From contig JBCBIX010000039.1 of the NCBI GenBank assembly GCA_038523965.1, positions 1 through 23,779 on the forward strand: DNA of 23,779 bases. Direction: 5' to 3'. The position numbers were made by a program, and so were the translations under genes. Origin of the DNA: JAJRXG01 sp038523965 (lineage in GTDB: Bacteria; Bacteroidota; Bacteroidia; Chitinophagales; Saprospiraceae). The notes under the pieces are model-generated. The model was not told the origin of the DNA and did not search any database. It saw only the letters and a program-made list of their open reading frames with translations. Shown here in pieces: positions 6,644-15,376 of the stretch (the stretch's first letter is position 1; each line of letters starts with the position of its first letter).

Positions 6644-8785
6644 ATGATCAAGAATAACATCCTATCCTACGAGATCGACAGTGACGGCATTGGCCTGATC
6701 ACTATCGACATGAAGGATCGCTCAACGAATCTGTTTAGTCAAGAATTCATCAAAACCTATTTGGAAGTGGCTAACCAAGCCATCTCCGACGCGAATGTCA
6801 ATGGGGTTGTCGTCAGCTCGGCCAAAAAGATGTTTATCGCCGGAGCTGATCTAAATGAGCTGAAGCAGCCGGTCACTGACAAAGAGGCGTTCTTCGAGCG
6901 GATGATGCAGATGCACCGTTCATTCCGGGCGATTGAGACAGCCGGTAAGCCTTTTGTGGCAGTATTAGCGGGGCACACACTTGGTGGTGGATTAGAGTTG
7001 GCATTGACATGTCACCATCGTATCGCCCTCGATAGCTCCAAGATCAAAATTGGTTTTCCAGAGATTAAGGTGGGACTCTTCCCAGGTGCAGGTGGAACTG
7101 CAAAGCTTCCGTATCTATCTGGCATACAAACCGCCATGATGAATATCCTACAAGGCAAGGAGCTGCGACCCAATAAAGCTCTCGCAGCAGGTATGATCGA
7201 TGCGCTTGTATCCACTCCTGAGGAGCTAATTCCGGCGGCTAAAGCCTGGATCGCAGACAATCCAAAGCCAACACAGCCTTGGGATAACCGCAAACATAAA
7301 ATACCAGGTGGAGGACTCTTCACACCTAATGGAGTCCAGACACTTGCTGGTGGCATAGGTAACGTGCGCAAGCAGACTCATGGTAACTACCCCGCAGCGC
7401 AATACGCGATGAGCGTCATTCACGATGGTTTGCAAGTGCCTATTGATCGTGCATTAGAGATCGAAGCTCGCTACTTCACCAAAGCAATCACTTCGCCCGA
7501 GGCGAAGAATATGATTCGCACAGGTTTCATCGCGATACAAGATGCGAAGAAAGGAAAGGCTAAGCCTGAAGGTTATGATCCATACGAGATCAAGTCGGTA
7601 GGTATTCTTGGAGCGGGCATGATGGGTGCGGGCATTGCATTCGTTAGCGCAAAATCCGGTATCGACGTCATTCTTAAGGACGTGACGAAAGAAGGTGCAG
7701 AAAAGGGTAAAGACTACTCGAGAAATTTAGTGAAGAAGCGCCTCTCCAAAAAATACATGACACAAGAGGTTGCCGACCAGCTCCTCGATCGAATCACTAC
7801 AACTGAAGACGCATCAGCTGTGGCCGGAGTGGACCTCATCATTGAGGCGGTATTCGAAAATCCAGATCTAAAGGCAAAGGTTACTGCGGAAACAGAGGCG
7901 GTTCTTGGGGCTGACAAAATCTACGGCTCGAATACATCGACGATCCCCATTAGTCTTTTGGCAAAAGCATCACAGCGTCCAGAGAATTTTATCGGGATAC
8001 ACTTCTTTTCTCCCGTTGACAAGATGCCGCTGGTGGAGATCATCGTCGGAAAAGAAACGAACGACCGGGCCATCGCAGCGGCAGTGGATTATGTTGTCGC
8101 GATCGGTAAGATTCCGATAGTTGTTAATGATAGTCGAGGCTTCTTTACGTCTCGAACATTCGGGATGTACTGCTCCGAGGGAGCATTCTTGTTAGAAGAA
8201 GGTGTACCAGCGGCGATGATCGAGAATGTTGCGAAGACAAAGGGGATGCCTGTTGGTCCTTTAGCGGTGACGGATGAAGTATCACTTACCCTTGGCATGC
8301 TGATCTACGAGAGTGACCCCTCTCCTGTGAAGCCGGCTTCCCTCACACGCTCGTACGAGATCCAGAAAAAACTGGTGAAGGAGCACGGTCGTGAAGGCAA
8401 GAAAAACGGAAAAGGGTTTTACGATTATCCCGAGGGAGGTAAAAAAAGACTATGGCCAGAGCTGGCTACACTATTCAACTCTGATGTCGATACACTCGAT
8501 AAAGAGACGGTCGGGAAGCGCCTTCTTCACCGTATGGCGTTGGAGACATTTAGATGTCTGGAAGAAGGGGTGTTAAGAAGTGGAACGGATGGAGACATTG
8601 GATCCATCTTAGGATTTGGATTCCCAATCTACACCGGCGGGGCGATCTCCTATATCGACTATGTTGGTATCGACCAATTCATCGCTGACTGTGATGACTT
8701 TAAGGAACGATTTGGTGAACGTTGGCATGTAAGTGATGCTCTGCGCAAATTGGCCGAGGAAGGAAAGTCCGCGCACGATCTTTAG
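6644..8785 (+). CDS. Bifunctional enoyl-CoA hydratase / 3-hydroxyacyl-CoA dehydrogenase (FadJ/FadB-like)
   Basis: The 713-residue protein combines two beta-oxidation activities. The N-terminal crotonase domain (about 1-190) has the oxyanion-hole motifs IAGADL and GGGLELAL and two catalytic glutamates, Glu118 and Glu140 (FPEIKVGLFPGAGG). The central Rossmann domain begins near residue 316 with GILGAGMMGAGIAF for NAD binding. SNTSTIPIS and GIHFFSPV, with catalytic His453, mark the dehydrogenase. Two C-terminal helical domains follow, including GREGKKNGKGFYDY. Domain order and length match the fatty-oxidation complex alpha subunit. It sits between thiolase and SDR genes (18-75 bases to the next start), and with the thiolase probably forms a trifunctional unit. 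No key residue appears missing. Confidence 0.95.
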   Translation: MIKNNILSYEIDSDGIGLITIDMKDRSTNLFSQEFIKTYLEVANQAISDANVNGVVVSSAKKMFIAGADLNELKQPVTDKEAFFERMMQMHRSFRAIETAGKPFVAVLAGHTLGGGLELALTCHHRIALDSSKIKIGFPEIKVGLFPGAGGTAKLPYLSGIQTAMMNILQGKELRPNKALAAGMIDALVSTPEELIPAAKAWIADNPKPTQPWDNRKHKIPGGGLFTPNGVQTLAGGIGNVRKQTHGNYPAAQYAMSVIHDGLQVPIDRALEIEARYFTKAITSPEAKNMIRTGFIAIQDAKKGKAKPEGYDPYEIKSVGILGAGMMGAGIAFVSAKSGIDVILKDVTKEGAEKGKDYSRNLVKKRLSKKYMTQEVADQLLDRITTTEDASAVAGVDLIIEAVFENPDLKAKVTAETEAVLGADKIYGSNTSTIPISLLAKASQRPENFIGIHFFSPVDKMPLVEIIVGKETNDRAIAAAVDYVVAIGKIPIVVNDSRGFFTSRTFGMYCSEGAFLLEEGVPAAMIENVAKTKGMPVGPLAVTDEVSLTLGMLIYESDPSPVKPASLTRSYEIQKKLVKEHGREGKKNGKGFYDYPEGGKKRLWPELATLFNSDVDTLDKETVGKRLLHRMALETFRCLEEGVLRSGTDGDIGSILGFGFPIYTGGAISYIDYVGIDQFIADCDDFKERFGERWHVSDALRKLAEEGKSAHDL

Positions 8786-8860
8786 TAGAAAGAAACTAAT
8801 CCCGTGTCGGTTATCATCAGAGACGACCGCTACATTAATCCAGATTCAAACGTAGAGAAG

Positions 8861-9646
8861 ATGCGAATCAAACCTTTATTTGACCTAAGTGGTAAGGTTG
8901 CGATTGTTACCGGCGCCAGCAAAGGTATAGGAGAAGCCATGGCTCGGGGGTTAGCAGAGCACGGTGCCCGAGTGGTCATCAGTAGTCGTAAACAAGAGGC
9001 TGTAGATGCCGTCGCACAGACGTTTCGTGATGATGGATTAGAGGCTTCAGGCATAGCCTGTCATGTCGCTCGCCAGGATCAATGTGAACAGTTGGTTTCT
9101 CGTACCATAGAGATGTATGGCAGAGTAGATATCCTGATTAACAATGCAGGTACCAATCCCTACTTCGGTCCTATCGAAAACATGGCACCAGAGATCTATC
9201 AAAAGACGATGGATATCAATGTTAATGCCTGTATGTACCTGAGTAATCTATGCATCCCACATATGAGAACTGCCGGGGGTGGTAGTGTAATCCACATCAG
9301 TTCTATCGAAGGACTTCATCCTACGGCTGGTTTTGCGGCTTACAACTTGAGCAAAGCGGCTCTGGTTATGCTCGCCCAGAACCAAGCAGTCGAGTGGGGT
9401 AAGGATAATGTACGTGTCAATGTTATCTGTCCAGGGTTGGTCCAAACTAAACTGAGCACTGCACTATGGGCGGACGAAAAGAATCTGAAACAATTCGAAG
9501 CCAAAATTCCATTGGGACGTATGGCTCAGCCAGATGAGATGGCAGGATTGGCGGTTTTCTTGGCCAGTGGTGCTTCGACGTATATGACTGGCGCAGTTTT
9601 AGTCAATGATGGTGGGGTTCTCCATGCCCCCGTCTTAACCTCTTAA
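8861..9646 (+). CDS. Short-chain dehydrogenase/reductase, DHRS4-like
   Basis: From ATG 8861 the protein is 261 residues, standard for classical SDRs. It has the cofactor motif TGASKGIG (17-24), NNAG (94-97), catalytic Ser148 and the YxxxK pair Tyr161/Lys165 (YNLSK). The frame is open to a GTG at 8804, 18 bases after the preceding stop, which would add 19 unalignable residues; I prefer the ATG because the fold normally starts a few residues before the first strand. PGLVQTKLS followed by ALWADE resembles the DHRS4/peroxisomal carbonyl reductase branch, but substrate is not determinable. SSRK after the second strand suggests NADPH preference. Its place inside a beta-oxidation operon hints at reduction or oxidation of an acyl-CoA-derived carbonyl or hydroxyl group. 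Confidence 0.9.
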   Translation: MRIKPLFDLSGKVAIVTGASKGIGEAMARGLAEHGARVVISSRKQEAVDAVAQTFRDDGLEASGIACHVARQDQCEQLVSRTIEMYGRVDILINNAGTNPYFGPIENMAPEIYQKTMDINVNACMYLSNLCIPHMRTAGGGSVIHISSIEGLHPTAGFAAYNLSKAALVMLAQNQAVEWGKDNVRVNVICPGLVQTKLSTALWADEKNLKQFEAKIPLGRMAQPDEMAGLAVFLASGASTYMTGAVLVNDGGVLHAPVLTS

Positions 9647-9659
9647 ATTCCAAGGTGTG

Positions 9660-10475
9660 ATGAACTACGAGGCTTTCCAGGTTGAAATCAAGGACTATAT
9701 CGCCACAGTTACCTTCGACCGACCAGAGAAGTCAAATGCGCTCCACTTGAAGGCGTGGGAAGAGATGAAGCACATCTTTGACACGATGTCAGATGACCCC
9801 ACAGTTCGTGTGATCATCGTGGCCGGATCAGGTAAAAACTTCTGTGCAGGTATAGATCTCAGCCTGTTGATGGATCTCACACGATACACCGATATCTCTT
9901 GTGAGGGACGTAAGCGTGAAGAAATACGCAAGTCGATCCAGTTCCTTCAAGATAGTATCAACGCGATAGAGCACTGCCGAAAGCCTGTAATAGCAGCTAT
10001 CCATCGAGCTTGTATTGGAGGTGCAGTCGATATTGTATCGGCGTGCGACATGAGATACTGTAGCGATGATGCCTACTTCTGTATCAAAGAGGTCGATATG
10101 GGACTCGTAGCAGATATCGGAACACTACAGAGATTGCCCAAAATCGTGCCCTATGGGATCGTCTCAGAGTTGGCCTATACAGGTAGGAATGTAGATGCTA
10201 AGGAGGCTGCTAACATTGGATTGGTTAATCGGACTTATGTGGATCGTGATGCGATGATGAGTGCCGTGAATGAAGTCGCTGCAACGATCGCTTCAAAAGC
10301 TCCAATGGTAATACGTGGGACGAAGGAGGTCCTACAGTATACCAGGGATCATACGGTAGAAGAATCGTTGAACTATATCGGACTGTACAACGCCGCGTAC
10401 TTACTGAATGACGATATACAAGAGGCTATGCGCGCGCAGATGATGAGAGACAAGCCAACCTTCACGGGGTCATAG
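9660..10475 (+). CDS. Delta(3,5)-delta(2,4)-dienoyl-CoA isomerase-like crotonase (ECH1 type)
   Basis: This 271-residue crotonase has the motif order of eukaryotic peroxisomal/mitochondrial ECH1. The block GGAVDIVSACDMRY, then FCIKEVDMGLVADIGTLQRL, is nearly the ECH1 signature. The three acidic residues used by that enzyme are present: Asp124, Glu144 and Asp152 counted from ATG 9660. Their 20- and 8-residue spacing equals that of rat Asp176/Glu196/Asp204. The enzyme shifts double bonds of 3,5-dienoyl-CoA so fatty acids unsaturated at odd positions can enter the main spiral. The open frame begins with GTG at 9657 directly before the ATG; I use the ATG. It lies 13 bases after the SDR stop and is the last gene of the operon. 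A plain enoyl-CoA hydratase is less likely. Confidence 0.85.
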   Translation: MNYEAFQVEIKDYIATVTFDRPEKSNALHLKAWEEMKHIFDTMSDDPTVRVIIVAGSGKNFCAGIDLSLLMDLTRYTDISCEGRKREEIRKSIQFLQDSINAIEHCRKPVIAAIHRACIGGAVDIVSACDMRYCSDDAYFCIKEVDMGLVADIGTLQRLPKIVPYGIVSELAYTGRNVDAKEAANIGLVNRTYVDRDAMMSAVNEVAATIASKAPMVIRGTKEVLQYTRDHTVEESLNYIGLYNAAYLLNDDIQEAMRAQMMRDKPTFTGS

Positions 10476-10507
10476 CCAATCCAGCATCAGATACATACTG
10501 AATACAG

Positions 10508-11650
10508 TTAGAATCCGAGGCTTCTGCCAACGATTTCTTTCATGATCTCGGTGGTCCCACCGTAAATCCTGGCGATTCGCGCGTCCTTATAGAATCGGGA
10601 GATCGGATATTCATTCATGAATCCATAGCCGCCGTGTAATTGGAGGCATTGGTCGACAACCTTCCCGTGGAGTTCTGTCGTCCACCATTTGGCCATGGCT
10701 GCTTTCTCGGCGGTAAGCTTTTGCTCATTCAGTTCGAGGATGCACTGGTCGATGAATGTCCGGCCGATTTCTATCTCGGTTTTCATCTCTGCCAGTTTGA
10801 ACTTGCTGTTTTGGAAACTTCCGATCGACTTTCCAAAGGCCTTGCGGTCCTGACAATATTGAATTGTTAGATCCAAGACCGCTTCAGACGCTGCGATAGA
10901 TCCTATGGCCAGAGAAAGACGTTCCTGCGGCAGGTTATGCATGAGATAGTAGAAGCCTTGCCCTTCTTCACCAAGCAAGTTTTCCACTGGAACTTTTACA
11001 TTATCAAAAAAGAGTTCTGCTGTATCCTGCGCTTTCAGTCCAATCTTGTCAAGGTTCTTACCTCGACTGAAGCCCTCCATTCCTCGTTCGACAAGTAGAA
11101 GGCTGATGCCCTTATGTTTCTTTTCCGGATCTGTGCGCGCGACGACAATGACGAGATCACTATGGATACCATTGGTGATGAAGGTCTTTGCTCCATTTAG
11201 GAGATAGTGATCACCCTGTTTGACCGCTGTGGTCCCGATCCCGGCCAGATCACTACCTGCACGTGGTTCGGTCATCGCGATCGCCGTGATTGTCTCTCCT
11301 GCAGCGATCCCTGACATCCATTTGTCTCGCTGTTCCTCGGTAAAATACTCAAGGAAGTACGGAGCCATGATGTCATTCTGGAGGGTGAAACCAGGTCCGG
11401 AAGCACAATGCTTGTTGAGTACTTCATTGATGATCGTGTTGAACCGAAAGTCTGAGATACCCATTCCGCCAAATTCCTCGGGGAAGTCTGGGCAGAGGTA
11501 GCCCTGGGCACCCGCTTTGATCCAGATATCTCGAGGTACGATGCTTTCGGACTCCCATTGATCATGATAAGGCAAGATTTCTTGAGTGACGAACGTGTCA
11601 AAGGATTCTTGGAACATGATATGTTCCTCAGCTAAGTAGTGGCTCTGCAT
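10508..11650 (-). CDS. Acyl-CoA dehydrogenase, long-chain (LCAD/IVD-like) type
   Basis: The 380-residue flavoenzyme carries out alpha,beta-dehydrogenation of acyl-CoA, the first step of beta-oxidation, passing electrons to ETF. Visible marks are the FAD/substrate motif AMTEPRAGSDLAGI (125-138), NGAKTFITNG, RKAFGKSIGSFQ, LHGGYGFMNEYPISRFY and the C-terminal RIYGGTTEIMKEIVGRSL. In medium-chain enzymes the catalytic Glu lies in YEGT. Here that position is Gly (YGGT), and Glu243 in NLPQERL sits where long-chain and isovaleryl-CoA dehydrogenases place the base, so I assign it to that group. It starts 11 bases after pyrD on the same strand and converges with the dienoyl-CoA isomerase gene 32 bases away; no clear terminator is seen between them. 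Confidence 0.93.
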   Translation of the reverse strand: MQSHYLAEEHIMFQESFDTFVTQEILPYHDQWESESIVPRDIWIKAGAQGYLCPDFPEEFGGMGISDFRFNTIINEVLNKHCASGPGFTLQNDIMAPYFLEYFTEEQRDKWMSGIAAGETITAIAMTEPRAGSDLAGIGTTAVKQGDHYLLNGAKTFITNGIHSDLVIVVARTDPEKKHKGISLLLVERGMEGFSRGKNLDKIGLKAQDTAELFFDNVKVPVENLLGEEGQGFYYLMHNLPQERLSLAIGSIAASEAVLDLTIQYCQDRKAFGKSIGSFQNSKFKLAEMKTEIEIGRTFIDQCILELNEQKLTAEKAAMAKWWTTELHGKVVDQCLQLHGGYGFMNEYPISRFYKDARIARIYGGTTEIMKEIVGRSLGF

Positions 11651-11661
11651 GACAGTGTTGA

Positions 11662-12693
11662 TTAATGCTGGCTCAAATATCTCTTGATTCTCTTGATCAA
11701 GAAAGGTCCTTCGTAGACCATACCACTGTAAACTTGTACAAGCGATGCGCCAGCATCTATTTTTTGCTTCGCTGCCGCCCCACTTGAGATACCGCCGACG
11801 CCGACCACAGGTAATTGGCCATCTGTAGACTTGGTGATGTAGTCAATCACCTCTGTCGATCTGGCCGTGAGTGGATCACCACTTAATCCACCATTGCCCA
11901 TGTCAGCAACTTTTGTTGACTCGGTCGACAGACCACTACGACCAATGGTCGTGTTAGTGGCGATAATACCTTCGATGGAGAGTTCTTGAACGATGTCGAT
12001 CACATCTTGGAGTGCCCCTTGGGTCATATCGGGTGCGATCTTGAGCAGGATCGGACGATAGACGTCTTGCTTCTGACGAAATGAGGTAAGGCCCGTGAGA
12101 ATTTTGCGCAGCGGTTCTTTGCCTTGCAGCTCTCGGAGTCCTGGTGTGTTCGGCGAACTGAGGTTAACTACGAAATAATCCACATGATCGTAGAGCTTCT
12201 CAAAACAGATCTGATAGTCTTCATGGGCATCATCGTTGGGAGTGTCCTTGTTCTTCCCAATGTTACCACCGATGATCAACTCCTTTTTGTCAAAGGACTT
12301 AAGTCGCTTTACAAGTAGATCGACTCCCTGATTATTGAATCCTAAGCGATTTATGAGTGCACGATCTTTAGGAAGTCGAAATAAGCGGGGTTTTGGATTA
12401 CCAGGCTGTGGGCGAGGTGTCACCGTGCCCAACTCGATGAAGCCGAATCCGAGGGTAGACATCGCCCGGATGTATTTGCCATCCTTGTCAAAGCCTGCAG
12501 CCAGTCCGACAGGATTGTTAAAGCGCAAACCCCAGAATTCTCGGACCAGGCTGGGATCGTTATATGCGAATATTCTACTGATCAATCCATTGACGATGGG
12601 TACCTGTGTCAAGAATCCGAATAGAGCTGTTGTCACGTGGTGTGCTCGCTCTGCAGGCATCGCGAACAGCACAGGCTTGAGAAGTTTATACAT
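11662..12693 (-). CDS. pyrD: Dihydroorotate dehydrogenase (quinone), class 2
   Basis: This 343-residue enzyme oxidises dihydroorotate to orotate in pyrimidine synthesis, passing electrons to membrane quinone. The N-terminal helices (MYKLLKPVLFAMPAERAHHV) are the class 2 membrane/quinone-binding extension. FMN-barrel motifs follow: GLAAGFDKDGKYI, GFGFIELGTVTPRPQPGNPKP, INRLGFNNQG, VNLSSPNTPGLRELQ with the class 2 catalytic Ser (residue 179/180), NTTIGR and GVGGISSG. The frame is open to an ATG at 12729 inside the upstream regulator, but the ATG at 12693 gives the family's normal N-terminus. It falls one base after the regulator's TAG, so expression is probably coupled. Linkage to an acyl-CoA dehydrogenase is not explained by pathway; both feed the quinone pool. 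Confidence 0.95.
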   Translation of the reverse strand: MYKLLKPVLFAMPAERAHHVTTALFGFLTQVPIVNGLISRIFAYNDPSLVREFWGLRFNNPVGLAAGFDKDGKYIRAMSTLGFGFIELGTVTPRPQPGNPKPRLFRLPKDRALINRLGFNNQGVDLLVKRLKSFDKKELIIGGNIGKNKDTPNDDAHEDYQICFEKLYDHVDYFVVNLSSPNTPGLRELQGKEPLRKILTGLTSFRQKQDVYRPILLKIAPDMTQGALQDVIDIVQELSIEGIIATNTTIGRSGLSTESTKVADMGNGGLSGDPLTARSTEVIDYITKSTDGQLPVVGVGGISSGAAAKQKIDAGASLVQVYSGMVYEGPFLIKRIKRYLSQH

Positions 12694-12694
12694 A

Positions 12695-13390
12695 CTACCC
12701 AGTGGGAGAGATTTGTGTTTTGAGCTCATCCAAGTCTCGGATGAGAAGCCGCTTGCGATTAAACGTAAGCAGATTCTTATTCTTCAACTCATTCAAAACA
12801 GTGGTGACCGTCTGCCGTGAGGTGGCGGTAAGGTTGGCGATCTCTTGATGAGTGATGAATTTTCGGACGACCCATTCGTAGCCGACACGCTGTCCTTTCT
12901 TGGCGTTGAGATCAACCAAGAACTCAATGATCCGACTGCGACTATCCTTGAAGACTAAAGATTCTAATCGTCTTTCCATCTCCATGGCCCTATTGCCGAT
13001 GATCTTCATCATGAATAGGAACAATGGACTGTGCTCTCTGAACATGCTATTCATCTGTTCCTTAGGCATTGCACAGATCTCGGTAGTCTCGAGAGCCTGG
13101 GCAAAATCACGTCGCACGGTCTCTCCTGTAAGAGCTTTCTCGCCGAAAACTTCTCCTTCGCCAAGGATGACCTTGGTAACACTCTTTTCGTCGCTGCCAT
13201 CGGTGCCAATCTTGACTCGACCTGAGCTGACGAAATAAACATTGTCAGCTGCCTCGCCAGGTTGGAAGATGTAGTCGCCTTTTTTATAGCTGTTGAAATG
13301 GTGTCCTCGATCTCCGTCTCCTAATTTTTGAGGACAGAAAATTCCCTGCGCATCGATGTTTTCCAGATACCATATTTCCGAAGTCTCCAT
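12695..13390 (-). CDS. Crp/Fnr-family transcriptional regulator
   Basis: The 231-residue protein has an N-terminal cyclic-nucleotide-binding-like beta roll (about 25-120; GDYIFQPGEAADNVYFVSSG and GEGEVFGEKALTG). A long dimerisation helix follows (about 122-150), then a winged helix-turn-helix (about 175-220; ITHQEIANLTATSRQTVTTVL). The phosphate-binding Arg-Ser/Thr pair of true cAMP binders is not evident after FGEKAL, and there is no N-terminal cysteine cluster for an FNR iron-sulfur centre, so the signal is unknown. It is the first gene of a minus-strand run with pyrD (one base between stop and start) and the acyl-CoA dehydrogenase. It is divergent from the secreted-protein gene, so it could regulate either side. 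Start ATG 13390 leaves a normal leader. Confidence 0.9.
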   Translation of the reverse strand: METSEIWYLENIDAQGIFCPQKLGDGDRGHHFNSYKKGDYIFQPGEAADNVYFVSSGRVKIGTDGSDEKSVTKVILGEGEVFGEKALTGETVRRDFAQALETTEICAMPKEQMNSMFREHSPLFLFMMKIIGNRAMEMERRLESLVFKDSRSRIIEFLVDLNAKKGQRVGYEWVVRKFITHQEIANLTATSRQTVTTVLNELKNKNLLTFNRKRLLIRDLDELKTQISPTG

Positions 13391-13520
13391 ACCACAGTAG
13401 TTCGAGTGATAGTAAAAGTAGGACTATTCGCTCCATTTATCTCTACTGGTCCTAAGGCCCTCACGTGTAGAGTAGTGACTAACTCAAATACTCACATGTA
13501 ATATTTCTATCATACATAAC

Positions 13521-13536
13521 TGGCACATTTTGTGCT
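13521..13536 (+). promoter_or_regulatory. Sigma-54-like -24/-12 element upstream of the secreted-protein gene
   Basis: TGGCACATTTTGTGCT fits the sigma-54 pattern TGGCAC-N5-TTGCW, with GG at 13522-13523 and GC at 13534-13535, exactly 12 bases apart. It differs at one base of the -12 TTGC (TGTGC region). Transcription would start near 13547. The element also contains a 5-base inverted repeat, GCACA-TTT-TGTGC, that a dimeric regulator could bind instead. Confidence 0.35.
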
Positions 13537-13564
13537 GTTTGTCGCTGTAGTTAGTATAACCACA

Positions 13565-15364
13565 GTGATAAATAGATTCTGGAATGTGGCTTTCTTGGGA
13601 TGTCTCGCACTTGCGAAGTGCGGAGATATGATCGCTCAGTGTCCAGACAATTCACCAACGTGGGACGCTTCGAACATAGGTAGTGCCTATGTGTCTGAGC
13701 TCGGGAAAAAATCGGTATTCGGGGACTTTTACAATGTGAGAGATGCACAGTATGTCAATGACGGGCGTGCTTATTTCTTTGGATCGATCTATAACGAGGG
13801 CTTCTTCGGAGATGGATTCGGGAATGAATACTTAGGTAGCTGCGACGGAAAAGAAACGTTTGTATCTGGTCGAGGAGCTACAGAGTTCAACATCGTTGAG
13901 GTTGATAATCCAGGTGGTATCCAGGTCGAGTTAGATGCTCGTATCAAAACCAATCTTGAGTTCTCAAGTGGACTTGTATCTACAGATCGCACCAAGTTTG
14001 GCCATCGGGTTTTCTTCAGAGAGGGTGCTACCTATCGCTCCTCCTCGAATACCAAACACATCAATGGGCGTAGCAGTCGTCAAGGTCAGGGGACATTCAC
14101 ATTTCCGGTGGGAGACGGTGACCATTTAGGCATGATAGGCATCCGAGGGGCAAATGATTTTGACATCTATACCACCGCCTACTACAGCAGAAATCTGTCT
14201 GACGAAGAGTGGATGGCTGAAGGGACATATGATCGAACACAAGTAGATTTCGATGTCTTACAAGTGCAGGAGAAGGAACATTGGACCCTAAGAGGAAGTC
14301 AAGTCACCCGTATCACACTGCATTGGACAGCCTATAGTGAGATCAATGAGTTAGTCGATAATGTAGAAGATCTAATTGTTGTGGGTTGGGACGGAGACCA
14401 ATGGGTAGACCTTGGGAATACCGAGGTGTTTTCGGCATTTGGTTCAGGATCTGTTACCAGCAAGGATGTCATCCCTAATCGATATCGCGCATTCACCTTC
14501 GGTACGAAGGATACCGATGGAGACAAGTATGCAGATAGCGTGGATGCAGACCGATTTGACCCGTGTATTCCCGACCCGACGCTTCCCGTGTGTACAGAGC
14601 GTGTCTGCGTAGAGGTGAATACTGCCGTTTACCTTGAGGGAGCTCTGATGAGGGGAGGGCTCGGAGATTATGCCGATGAGATGAAATCAGATCTGCACCG
14701 CTTTGGTTATCTCCCAGGACAGCGACCACGAACATTGCTTGGCCTGCGCACAAGACCCGGCCATCCCTACAGAGACTTTCCATTCAACTATGATGGAATC
14801 GAAGGCGAAGGTATAGATGAGACGGACCCGCAGTCTCTTGACAATTATCCAGAATCAGGATTTGTAGACTGGGTCTTGGTCAGCTTGCGCAGTAGCGAAG
14901 ATGTATCATCGACGATATGCAGTCGAGCAGCATACCTCATGTCGGATGGTGAGGTAGTCATGCCTGAGGCATTTGATTGTTGTAATGCAGAGACAGATCA
15001 GTACTATATCGTAATTGAACATCGAAATCACCTGCCCGTGATGACTCCGGTGCCTGTGGTTGTGTCGGAGGGAATGGTTAGCTATGACTTCAGAATTAAT
15101 CAATCCTACACACGTCTACTCGGAAGTGGGCAGAAGCAGATCCGCGACGGGATGTATGTGATGTATGCAGGTAACGGAGATCAGGTATTGGCCAGCGAAT
15201 CGCCGAAGGACATCAATGCGAACGACATCTCCCTATGGGCTGCCGATAATGGTAAACACTCGGGCTACTACACTCAAGATTATGACTTAAATGGTGATGT
15301 GAATGTCCACGACAAGGCGATCTGGCTGGTCAACAATGGGGTCTTCACTGATGTAGACAGATAG
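13565..15364 (+). CDS. Large secreted protein with TSP3-like and dockerin-like motifs
   Basis: About 599 residues from GTG 13565. The open frame reaches a GTG at 13532, but that start lies within a promoter-like element. Starting at 13565 gives a compact signal peptide (MINRFWNVAFLGCLALAK, cleavage probably after IAQ). No catalytic domain is recognised. The N-terminal half looks beta-rich. Midway is a calcium-binding thrombospondin-3-like run, DTDGDKYADSVDADRFDPC, followed by a short cysteine spacer. The extreme C-terminus has two related 15-19-residue units, DINANDISLWAADNG and DLNGDVNVHDKAIWLVNNG, resembling the paired calcium-binding loops of type I dockerins. No standard type IX sorting domain is apparent. 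It is likely exported and calcium-stabilised, with a surface or matrix role as inference. It converges with the MarR gene 12 bases away. Confidence 0.75.
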   Translation: MINRFWNVAFLGCLALAKCGDMIAQCPDNSPTWDASNIGSAYVSELGKKSVFGDFYNVRDAQYVNDGRAYFFGSIYNEGFFGDGFGNEYLGSCDGKETFVSGRGATEFNIVEVDNPGGIQVELDARIKTNLEFSSGLVSTDRTKFGHRVFFREGATYRSSSNTKHINGRSSRQGQGTFTFPVGDGDHLGMIGIRGANDFDIYTTAYYSRNLSDEEWMAEGTYDRTQVDFDVLQVQEKEHWTLRGSQVTRITLHWTAYSEINELVDNVEDLIVVGWDGDQWVDLGNTEVFSAFGSGSVTSKDVIPNRYRAFTFGTKDTDGDKYADSVDADRFDPCIPDPTLPVCTERVCVEVNTAVYLEGALMRGGLGDYADEMKSDLHRFGYLPGQRPRTLLGLRTRPGHPYRDFPFNYDGIEGEGIDETDPQSLDNYPESGFVDWVLVSLRSSEDVSSTICSRAAYLMSDGEVVMPEAFDCCNAETDQYYIVIEHRNHLPVMTPVPVVVSEGMVSYDFRINQSYTRLLGSGQKQIRDGMYVMYAGNGDQVLASESPKDINANDISLWAADNGKHSGYYTQDYDLNGDVNVHDKAIWLVNNGVFTDVDR

Positions 15365-15376
15365 CGGCTAAACCAC

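Noticed and set aside
9548..9573. Further TTGGC half-sites in the SDR gene as additional TetR operators
   Set aside because: They are in coding sequence and lack the matching GCCAA at the right distance.
10476..10507. ACTG-AATA-CAGT as a bidirectional terminator between the isomerase and acyl-CoA dehydrogenase genes
   Set aside because: The stem is only four bases, AT-containing, and has no T-run on either strand.
12335..12820. Plus-strand ORF of 161 residues opposite pyrD and the Crp/Fnr gene
   Set aside because: It is antisense to two genes with clear catalytic and DNA-binding motifs, and has no motif of its own.
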